NCBI GenBank assembly: GCA_002787855.1
Contig: PCVB01000031.1
Coordinates: forward strand, 6,116-25,476
Length of the DNA stretch: 19,361 nt
Direction of reading: 5' to 3'
Source of the DNA: Candidatus Zambryskibacteria bacterium CG11_big_fil_rev_8_21_14_0_20_42_18
GTDB taxonomy: Bacteria; Patescibacteriota; Minisyncoccia; Phycocordibacterales; Zambryskibacteraceae
Positions within the stretch are counted from its first letter, which is position 1. Each line of letters opens with the position of its first letter. The position numbers and the translations under genes are program-made. The notes beneath the pieces are model-generated. The model searched no databases. It had not been told where the DNA came from and saw only the letters and a list, made by a program, of their open reading frames with translations. This document shows, one piece after another, positions 14,075 through 19,361 of this stretch.

Positions 14075-14831
14075 ATGGCTTTAACTTGTGGGTCTCAAGG
14101 AAATCTCGAAGAGCGATATTACCCATGCCAAAGCCTACTGCGGGAACAGGTTCAACCTCAAAAAGTTCAAGTAGATTGTCATATCGGCCACCACCGGCAA
14201 GGGCGCGCGTGTTTTCTTTATTAGTATCGAAGATCTCGAAAACCATACCTGTGTAATAAGTTTGCCCTCGAGCCAAAGATGGGTCGGAAACTATATTAGG
14301 TCCGATATCTTTAAAATTATTAATGTCGGCATTATTGATTCTAACTTCAAAGTCTTTTTCACTTGCTCCGAACTCTTTCATTATGGCGTATGCTAGAGAA
14401 ATTATTTCTTTGTCTGCATCAATACCGACACTGCCAACAAGGTCACAATTTAGTTGCCAATGTTCACGCCTTCTGCCTCTTTGAGGACGTTCATAGCGAA
14501 ATAAGTTGGGGATGGAAAACCAACGGAGGGGAAACTTCAATGACTTCCTCCTCGCGGCAATCATCCGAGCAGTGGTGGGAGTCATCTCGGGGCGCAGGGT
14601 AACGGAGCGGTCGCCACGATCTTTAAAGGTGAAAGTTTGCTCATTCACAATTTCGGCGCCAGATTTTTCTGTATATATTTCTGTCGGTTCAAGAAGAGAG
14701 GCGCCGTATTCTAAATAACTGTATCTCTCTGCCACCTTCCTCCAAATACCAAAGATGTAGTTCTCAATAGCCATATCTTCGGGGTATAAATCTCTCACGC
14801 CCTTGTATGGATCGGTAGATAACTTTGCCAT
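14067..14831 (-). CDS. hisS: Minimal histidyl-tRNA-synthetase-like protein (catalytic core only)
   Basis: A 254-aa class II synthetase core of the HisRS type. Present are the N-terminal GVRDLYPEDM, the histidine-binding strand TLRPEMTPTTAR (79-89), motif 2 FRYERPQRGRRREHWQLNCDLVG (111-133), a HisA-like loop LARGQTYYTGMVFE (186-199) that keeps the catalytic-position Arg188, AGGGRYDNLLELF (212-224), and a motif-3 region VGFGMGNIALRDFLETH (232-248). Normal HisRS is about 420 aa. Here only about 16 residues link the post-motif-2 region to the HisA loop, where E. coli has about 85, so the insertion domain is gone. The protein ends directly after motif 3, so the anticodon-binding domain (about 90 aa) is missing too. 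The exonuclease gene begins there, overlapping by 8 nt. It may be the sole HisRS, a paralogue with a new role, or a HisZ-like regulator; no his genes are nearby. Catalytic signatures look kept. Confidence 0.85.
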   Translation of the reverse strand: MAKLSTDPYKGVRDLYPEDMAIENYIFGIWRKVAERYSYLEYGASLLEPTEIYTEKSGAEIVNEQTFTFKDRGDRSVTLRPEMTPTTARMIAARRKSLKFPLRWFSIPNLFRYERPQRGRRREHWQLNCDLVGSVGIDADKEIISLAYAIMKEFGASEKDFEVRINNADINNFKDIGPNIVSDPSLARGQTYYTGMVFEIFDTNKENTRALAGGGRYDNLLELFEVEPVPAVGFGMGNIALRDFLETHKLKPYA

Positions 14832-14837
14832 AAGTTT

Positions 14838-14866
14838 ATTATATCGTCTTTCGTTGGGCTTTTGAA
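14838..14866 (-). promoter_or_regulatory. Candidate promoter giving a leaderless HisRS-like mRNA
   Basis: On the minus strand a perfect -10 TATAAT (14843 to 14838) is preceded by a 17-bp spacer and TTCAAA (14866 to 14861, 4 of 6 to the -35 consensus). The -10 box overlaps the typA stop codon. Six nucleotides follow before the ATG at 14831, so transcription from the usual distance would start on the start codon itself. Confidence 0.4.
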
Positions 14867-16650
14867 CGGGCTTGTTGGGTGAGAAGAATTTTGCGCAGAC
14901 GAACAGACGAAGGTGTAATTTCTATATACTCATCATCATTCATAATTTCCATGGCGCGTTCGATATCTAGGGTAAAGGGCGGGACGAGGAAAATGCTTTC
15001 GTCAGAACCAGAGGCGCGCATGTTTGTCAGCTGTTTGCCTTTAGTTGGGTTTACATACATATCTTCGCCTTTGGAGGAGTTACCGATAACTTGCCCGGCA
15101 TAGACTTCAGTGCCAGGACCGACATAAAGAACCCCGCGTTGTTGCAAATTGTCGAGAGAGAAGGCCAGACATTTGCCAGCTTCCATTGAAATCATAGCGC
15201 CGACATCATGATGGTCGATTACCCCAGCGTAAGGCTTAAAGGCGACAAAGCGTGAAGAGAGAATGCCGAGACCTTTGGTGGCGATTACGAACTCTCCTCG
15301 ATAGCCAAGGAGTCCGCGAGTCGGCGCCTCAAAGATAAGACGGGTTGCGCCATTTTCAGTTTTCATGTCCATGAGGGTTGCTTTCCTCTGGTTTAAAGCA
15401 GAGATAATGCCACTACTGATCTCTTCTGGCGCATCAATGACAACTTCTTCAAATGGCTCATATAATTCTTCTTTTGCCTCGCCGTAGCCTAGTGCGGAGG
15501 CGGGTTTGAAAATAACTTTTGGTTGAGAGACTTGTAATTCAAATCCTTCCCGACGCATGTTTTCGCAGAGGATGGCGATGTGGAGTTCGCCTCGCCCATA
15601 GACGGTGTAATAATCAGTGGTAGAAAAGTTTACCTTGAGACCGACGTTGACCTCAAGTTCACGTTCTAGGCGCTCGCGGATTTGGCGGCCCGTAACGAAC
15701 TTACCCTCTCGTCCAGCGAACGGGGAGTTATTAACTAGAAAATTAAGGGAAATGGTCGGTTCATCGATATTGATAGCGGGTAAAGCTTCGGCATTCTCAC
15801 TCGCCATGATGGTGTCGCCGATAAAGATTTCTGGTAGGCCGGCGAGCATCACTATGTCACCTGCGATTGATTCTTCGGATTCCTTCCTTTTGATACCCTC
15901 AAACGTGAAAAGCTTAGTAATCTTGCCTTTGAAACCCCCTCCTTTTTGTTGCTTAACAAAAACTTCTTGCCCAGTTTTCAGGACGCCTTCATAGACACGA
16001 GCGATGGCCATTCGACCGAGGAAATTATCATAGGCCAGATTAAAAGGTTGGAGGCGAACGGGCACTGTAAGGTTTTGTGTGGCTGGAGGGATGTGTTCCA
16101 AGACAACATCGAGCAGGGGGTTCAAATTTTCTCGTTTATCATTGAGGTTTTTCATAGCCACCCCTTCGCGTCCGATGGCGTAGACGGTGGGGAAGTCGAT
16201 TTGATCATTGTTGGCCCCAAGTTCTAGGAAGAGTTCAAGAATTGCTTCGTGTACCCACTCTGGTCTAGCAGCGGGCTTATCAATCTTGTTTATAACCACA
16301 ATTGGTTTGAGGCCTAGTTCAAGAGATTTCTTGAGCACAAATCTAGTTTGAGGCATGGGGCCTTCTTGCGCATCAACGATAAGGAGTACGGTATCAATTG
16401 ACCTAAGTACACGTTCTACTTCAGAACCAAAGTCAGAGTGGCCGGGAGTATCGACGATATTAATCTTAGTGCCTCGATAAAAAAGGGAAGTATTCTTGGA
16501 ATATATAGTGATACCACGCTCCTTCTCTAGAGCATTATTGTCCATGCTCTCACCTTCGGCGAACATCCCATTTTGACGCAAAAGGGCGTCAGTAAGGGTG
16601 GTCTTACCGTGGTCAACGTGGGCAATAATAGCGATATTTCGAATTTCCAT
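14839..16650 (-). CDS. typA: Ribosome-associated GTPase TypA/BipA
   Basis: TypA/BipA is a translational GTPase related to EF-G and LepA. It assists ribosome assembly and growth under stress, notably cold. The G domain is intact: G1 AHVDHGKTT (10-18), G2 RGITI (45-49), G3 DTPGH (67-71), G4 NKID (121-124). Domain II (VRLQPFNLAYDNFLGRMAIARVYEG) and the EF-G-like C-terminal part (GELHIAILCENMRREGFEL, TRGLLGYRGEF) follow. The BipA-specific C-terminal domain ends with PPFTLDIERAMEIMNDDEYIEITPSSVRLRK. At 603 aa it has the family's usual length. It lies 94 nt downstream of the EF-hand-like gene and 7 nt before the HisRS-like gene. A GGTGAT Shine-Dalgarno is placed 7 nt before the ATG, partly within a hairpin stem (16661-16689), which may control initiation. 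Confidence 0.97.
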   Translation of the reverse strand: MEIRNIAIIAHVDHGKTTLTDALLRQNGMFAEGESMDNNALEKERGITIYSKNTSLFYRGTKINIVDTPGHSDFGSEVERVLRSIDTVLLIVDAQEGPMPQTRFVLKKSLELGLKPIVVINKIDKPAARPEWVHEAILELFLELGANNDQIDFPTVYAIGREGVAMKNLNDKRENLNPLLDVVLEHIPPATQNLTVPVRLQPFNLAYDNFLGRMAIARVYEGVLKTGQEVFVKQQKGGGFKGKITKLFTFEGIKRKESEESIAGDIVMLAGLPEIFIGDTIMASENAEALPAINIDEPTISLNFLVNNSPFAGREGKFVTGRQIRERLERELEVNVGLKVNFSTTDYYTVYGRGELHIAILCENMRREGFELQVSQPKVIFKPASALGYGEAKEELYEPFEEVVIDAPEEISSGIISALNQRKATLMDMKTENGATRLIFEAPTRGLLGYRGEFVIATKGLGILSSRFVAFKPYAGVIDHHDVGAMISMEAGKCLAFSLDNLQQRGVLYVGPGTEVYAGQVIGNSSKGEDMYVNPTKGKQLTNMRASGSDESIFLVPPFTLDIERAMEIMNDDEYIEITPSSVRLRKILLTQQARSKAQRKTI

Positions 16651-16657
16651 AATTTAA

Positions 16658-16689
16658 ATCACCCCACTTCGCCAAAGGCTCCGCGGGGT
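16658..16689 (-). promoter_or_regulatory. Hairpin burying the typA Shine-Dalgarno sequence
   Basis: In the minus-strand transcript, ACCCC (16689-16685) can pair with GGGGT (16665-16661). Between them is a small GCC-TTT-GGC hairpin (16679-16671) flanked by symmetric 5-nt loops. The 3' arm runs into GGTGAT (16663-16658), which is complementary to the canonical anti-Shine-Dalgarno of 16S rRNA and lies 7 nt before the typA ATG. Folding would hide half of the ribosome-binding site. The element is GC-rich in an AT-rich spacer and may belong to the same class of short palindromes as those at 2351-2383 and 11576-11591. Confidence 0.45.
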
Positions 16690-16744
16690 AGATAATTAAA
16701 GCATAAAAACCGTCTTTTAGCTAGCTTTGAAGTTTGCGCATGTA

Positions 16745-17290
16745 TTACTTCTCTTGAAATTCGCCGTTTTTGTAGATGAATTGAAGGGTTTTTGAAATAG
16801 TGGGTTCAACGGCGTAGGCGTCATCAGCTTCACGGTCCAAGTATTTTACCGTAACCACCCCCCTGTCTATAGACAGAGATTGAGGTGTGATGCGGTCTCC
16901 GATAAAGACAACCTTTGTGCCTCGGTAGGTGACTGGTCCAGAAACGTAACCAGCGAGGTATATAAATGTCCCCGAGCCCGCTCCATAGTTTGCAAGAAAT
17001 AAAACAGCATCTTCCTTACCATCCGCGTTGATATCACCGTAGGCAAATTTATCTAAGATGGAAGTTTCTTCTACAAAAGCGCTTCCTGGCGTGATAGCCT
17101 TCTCACTTCGTCCTTTGGAAAGGGTGATCGAGCCTTCATCAAATATAAAAGTAGCGTTTGCCGGATCTGGATGACCTGTGGTAACCGTATCATTTGTTGT
17201 GGTCTCAATATTTTTTGGAGTATTGTCGCGCAAGACGAAATAACCGACGATTACTGTAATTATTAACACAAAAAAGACAATTTTTTTCAT
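16745..17290 (-). CDS. Membrane-anchored protein with an EF-hand-like calcium loop, function unknown
   Basis: A 181-aa protein that I cannot assign to a named family. It begins with a short positive stretch and one hydrophobic segment (about residues 4-20, VFFVLIITVIVGYFVL), so the rest should lie outside the membrane. No lipobox cysteine is visible. A Thr/Asn-rich linker (22-45) is followed by a beta-rich domain. Its most conserved-looking part is YGDINADGKEDAVLFLANYGAGSGTFIYLAGY (84-115): DxNxDGxxD fits an EF-hand or FG-GAP-type calcium-binding loop (Asp86, Asn88, Asp90, Asp94). The start ATG overlaps the msrB stop (ATGA), implying coupled translation. It probably works at the cell surface with the exported peptidases upstream; this is inference from context. 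Confidence 0.75.
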   Translation of the reverse strand: MKKIVFFVLIITVIVGYFVLRDNTPKNIETTTNDTVTTGHPDPANATFIFDEGSITLSKGRSEKAITPGSAFVEETSILDKFAYGDINADGKEDAVLFLANYGAGSGTFIYLAGYVSGPVTYRGTKVVFIGDRITPQSLSIDRGVVTVKYLDREADDAYAVEPTISKTLQFIYKNGEFQEK

Positions 17291-17691
17291 AAGTCTATTC
17301 TAGCACAATAGGGGATCTGATCCTTTTTCTCTAATTCAAGGCAGACGGAGTTTATACAATACCTTTTGCCACCACTTTCTTCCGGGCCATCATCGAAAAC
17401 ATGACCAAGATGTGCATTGCATTTTTTACAAACAACCTCGGTCCGATTCATACCATGATTACTATCTGTACGGAATTCAATATTTTCTAAATTAGTGGGT
17501 TCAGTAAAACTTGGCCAACCAGTTTTTGAATCAAACTTTGTATTTGATGAAAATAGTTCTGTATCACATATGGCACATTTGTAGACACCTTTTTCATGAC
17601 TTCCCACATACTTACCGCTAAAAGGAGCTTCTGTCCCACCTTTGCGGGCGACTTTTCGCAACTCTTCTGATAGTTCGTTATCTTTTTTCAT
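17287..17691 (-). CDS. msrB: Peptide methionine-R-sulfoxide reductase MsrB
   Basis: MsrB reduces the R form of methionine sulfoxide in oxidised proteins. The 134-aa protein has the typical single domain: four zinc cysteines (Cys39, Cys42, Cys88, Cys91 in YKCAICDTELF and VVCKKCNAHLGHVF), the substrate-pocket GWPSF (58-62), AHLGHVFDDGP (93-103) and the catalytic Cys112 in RYCINS. Additional cysteines at 117 and 129 could act as resolving cysteines, as the usual resolving position is not obvious. There is no signal peptide, so it is probably cytoplasmic. The gene starts 3 nt after the stop of the M14 gene and ends in an ATGA overlap with the next gene. It has no MsrA partner in the window. No Shine-Dalgarno is visible before the ATG. 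Confidence 0.95.
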   Translation of the reverse strand: MKKDNELSEELRKVARKGGTEAPFSGKYVGSHEKGVYKCAICDTELFSSNTKFDSKTGWPSFTEPTNLENIEFRTDSNHGMNRTEVVCKKCNAHLGHVFDDGPEESGGKRYCINSVCLELEKKDQIPYCARIDL

Positions 17692-17694
17692 ATA

Positions 17695-18552
17695 TTATTT
17701 CTGTTGGTAATATTCAAACAATGCCTTAATGCCTGAAAGATTTTGCTCCCATTCAATAGTCTCGTGAGTTTTCAATTCTACCGTGATTGAGGGTATCCCT
17801 ATAGAAGCAAGCCAACCCTCGGCATCGCCTGATGTTTCGTAGGCATCAAATGATGGAACAGCATTGTATCCTGAAGCGCGAGCATAGGTGTTCATAAGGT
17901 CTAGTGTTTCTGGAAGGATGCCTGTCTCGCATTGTGAGGCGTAGACAGCGTTGGATTGACTATGCCAGAAGATGACGGCGCGAGGTTTATTTTCTAAAAC
18001 AAAATTTCGGATAGCCATAGCCTCGGGTTCTGAAAAAGGTTTTGTTCCCGCGCTGACAACCTTATCCCGCCACCTGCTTGTCGGTTTCCACTGGCAATCA
18101 AAATTTCGGTTAAGGTCCACCTCGTGCGCGTTAAATCTTCCCGGCACCGTTGATTTATTGGCTGGCACATCTAGGCTAGTGAAGCGCCCCTCTTTGCCAA
18201 TAACTTTATACAGACCATCAGGATTGGCAGAGGGGATGACTGTGATGGTTAGATTTTCTGGAATGGTGGATAAATTGGCTTCCAGATAATCCATAAACTC
18301 ATAGGCGACGACGGAGCTATTCCACTCATAACCCCCGTGTACTCCTCCGATGAAGGCTAAAGGTATTTCTCCCTCCCCGTAGGTGTAGGCGTCGATATTA
18401 CGCTCTTCCACAGATTTCCCTATGACGGCATGAATTGGCCCAGTCTCTAATACAGGTAACGTCGGCGCGGGTTTATTGGCAGGGAACCAGAAAACTATCG
18501 CGCCAACGACTAGAGCGACAAAAACAATACCAATAACAATTATTCTCCGCAC
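17695..18552 (-). CDS. Membrane-anchored M14-family zinc carboxypeptidase (active-looking copy)
   Basis: A 285-aa protein with an N-terminal membrane anchor (about residues 4-22) and an external M14 metallocarboxypeptidase domain. Key residues can be placed: zinc ligands His72 and Glu76 in GGVHGGYEWN (HxxxE, against the usual HxxE), NPDG (110-113), the substrate-binding GRFN and DLNRNF (Asn148, Arg149), the third zinc ligand His197 in IFWHSQS, and the general base Glu259 in ITVELKTHE. The full catalytic set is therefore present. M14 enzymes of this kind trim peptides or peptidoglycan stems; the substrate is unknown. The start is GTG at 18552, only 5 nt after the stop of its tandem paralogue, and the following msrB is 3 nt away, so all belong to one operon. 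Two Cys (153 and 208) are also found in the paralogue and may form a disulfide. Confidence 0.88.
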   Translation of the reverse strand: MRRIIVIGIVFVALVVGAIVFWFPANKPAPTLPVLETGPIHAVIGKSVEERNIDAYTYGEGEIPLAFIGGVHGGYEWNSSVVAYEFMDYLEANLSTIPENLTITVIPSANPDGLYKVIGKEGRFTSLDVPANKSTVPGRFNAHEVDLNRNFDCQWKPTSRWRDKVVSAGTKPFSEPEAMAIRNFVLENKPRAVIFWHSQSNAVYASQCETGILPETLDLMNTYARASGYNAVPSFDAYETSGDAEGWLASIGIPSITVELKTHETIEWEQNLSGIKALFEYYQQK

Positions 18553-18557
18553 GAAAA

Positions 18558-19361
18558 TTATTTAGCGTAGTATTCGATGAAAGCTTCGATACCTTTCTTG
18601 TTTTTTTCCCACTCGACATCCTCGTGCGTAGAAAGGAGAACACTGATAGCTGGGACATCAATTTTGGCAAGCCAATCTACCATATCACCAGTAGTTTCGT
18701 AGAAGTCGAAGTTCTCATGAGCGGGATAACCAGAAGCGTCAGCATAAACGTTTGTTATCGCGCTTGTCTCGGTCGAAACACCTTCTCCGTTACAACTTGA
18801 AGCATAGACTCCGCCGGCAGCACTATACCAGACTACTGCGCCACTTATATTGTGCGCCTGTACATAATCTCGAACCGCCTTGCTCTCTGGCTCGGAGAAT
18901 ACTGAACTTCCGCCACTGACTGATCTAGTCTGCCAAACGGCTGAAGATTTCCAGTTACAATCGAAGTTTCTACTCAAATCCACTTTATTGGCATTAAAGC
19001 GTCCAGAGACCACAACTGTTTGAGATGAGGATATATCTGATTCGAGAAAGCGACCGGGGGTGCCTGCAACTTTATTTAGTCCGTCTGGATTCAATACGGG
19101 GATAACGGTAACTTTCACTTCACTGGGGACTGCATTAGGATTTACTTCTAGATAATCCATAAGTTCGTAAGCAAGGAGAACTGTATTCCATGAGTAACCA
19201 CCGTGGATACCGCCAACGAAGAGAAGTTCAGTCTCGCCAGTCCCATAGTGATAAGCGGTGATATCACGACCTTCTACAGATTTTCCTATAATTGATTCCT
19301 TATCTTGTATTACGTCTTCGGTATCCTTTATCTGGTCTTCTAATTGAGTTGTGTCAGTCTT
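18558..19361 (-). CDS. M14-family carboxypeptidase paralogue lacking catalytic residues (pseudopeptidase), 5' end off window
   Basis: The reading frame stays open from the stop at 18558 to the right edge, so at least 267 residues are encoded and the N-terminus (probably a signal or anchor) is missing. An ATG at 19160 is internal, because matching sequence continues upstream of it (GKSVEGRDITAYHYGTGE, FVGGIHGGYSWNTVLLAYEL). It aligns end to end with the neighbouring M14 protein, from GKSVEER/GKSVEGR to the final EYY. Catalytic positions are changed: GGIHGGYSWN has Ser for the zinc-ligand Glu, DLSRNF has Ser for Asn, VVWYSAA has Tyr for the zinc-ligand His, and ISVLLSTHE has Leu for the catalytic Glu. 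His in GGIHGG and Arg in SRNF remain. It probably cannot hydrolyse peptides and may bind substrate or regulate the active copy. Confidence 0.85.
   Translation of the reverse strand, partial: KTDTTQLEDQIKDTEDVIQDKESIIGKSVEGRDITAYHYGTGETELLFVGGIHGGYSWNTVLLAYELMDYLEVNPNAVPSEVKVTVIPVLNPDGLNKVAGTPGRFLESDISSSQTVVVSGRFNANKVDLSRNFDCNWKSSAVWQTRSVSGGSSVFSEPESKAVRDYVQAHNISGAVVWYSAAGGVYASSCNGEGVSTETSAITNVYADASGYPAHENFDFYETTGDMVDWLAKIDVPAISVLLSTHEDVEWEKNKKGIEAFIEYYAK

Noticed and set aside
14067..14100. Frameshift hiding an anticodon-binding domain behind the HisRS-like gene
   Set aside because: The sequence downstream encodes a complete exonuclease in another frame. No HisRS C-terminal motifs were seen in the exonuclease, which fills the space to 13499.
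14067..14831. HisZ (ATP-phosphoribosyltransferase regulatory subunit) as the identity of the short HisRS-like gene
   Set aside because: The catalytic motif residues are well kept and there are no histidine-biosynthesis genes nearby. It is still left as an alternative in the annotation.
18473..18670. Short minus-strand open frame spanning the junction of the two M14 genes
   Set aside because: It overlaps both paralogues in another frame and has no recognisable domain. It is a shadow of real coding sequence, like the many long antisense frames over rpoB, rpoC and typA.
1..19361. Alternative genetic code with UGA as glycine
   Set aside because: The S16-like fragment and msrB both end naturally at UGA where family length is reached, and the large conserved genes contain no internal UGA.

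Overview
The window looks like a chromosomal core region of a Patescibacteria/CPR bacterium, most likely from the Parcubacteria side. This is inferred from protein character and gene order, not from a database search. The signs are compact RNA polymerase subunits without large lineage inserts (RpoB about 1081 aa, RpoC 1217 aa), an acidic low-complexity tail on what is probably ribosomal protein S16, very tight gene packing with many overlaps, mostly weak or absent Shine-Dalgarno sequences, and a DUF2779-type protein. UGA appears to be used as an ordinary stop (the S16-like fragment and msrB), so the UGA-to-Gly code of Gracilibacteria and Absconditabacteria is unlikely.

Left half, plus strand: the 3' end of a probable rpsP, khpA (KH-domain RNA-binding protein) and trmD form a translation/tRNA-modification cluster. 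A leader region follows (1185-1480) with several dyads, a strong sigma70-type promoter (TTGACA-17-TAAGAT) and a terminator-like hairpin just before rpoB. rpoB, rpoC, dnaG and rpoD then run without a break (8-nt overlap, 37-nt overlap, 16-nt gap). Core RNA polymerase, DNA primase and the primary sigma factor therefore appear to share one transcription unit. The unit ends with a two-nuclease protein: a Cas4/RecB-like PD-(D/E)XK domain joined to a DUF2779 DEDD exonuclease-like domain.

Right half, minus strand, in transcription order: two tandem M14 metallocarboxypeptidase paralogues (the upstream one has lost key catalytic residues and runs off the window), msrB, a small membrane-anchored EF-hand-like protein, typA/bipA, a strikingly short histidyl-tRNA-synthetase-like gene, a small DEDD exonuclease, and a membrane-anchored DsbA-like oxidoreductase. 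M14, MsrB, the EF-hand-like protein and DsbA suggest a cell-surface or periplasm-like functional theme. TypA and the HisRS-like protein belong to translation. The two halves converge with only 3 nt between stop codons.

The most notable observations are: (1) a HisRS-like protein of only 254 aa lacking both the insertion domain and the anticodon-binding domain, coupled to a nuclease gene; (2) an M14 peptidase/pseudopeptidase pair; (3) short GC-rich palindromic elements sitting in frame inside rpoB and the DUF2779 gene, with a related-looking hairpin that buries the typA ribosome-binding site; and (4) a structured rpoBC leader that looks like an attenuator.
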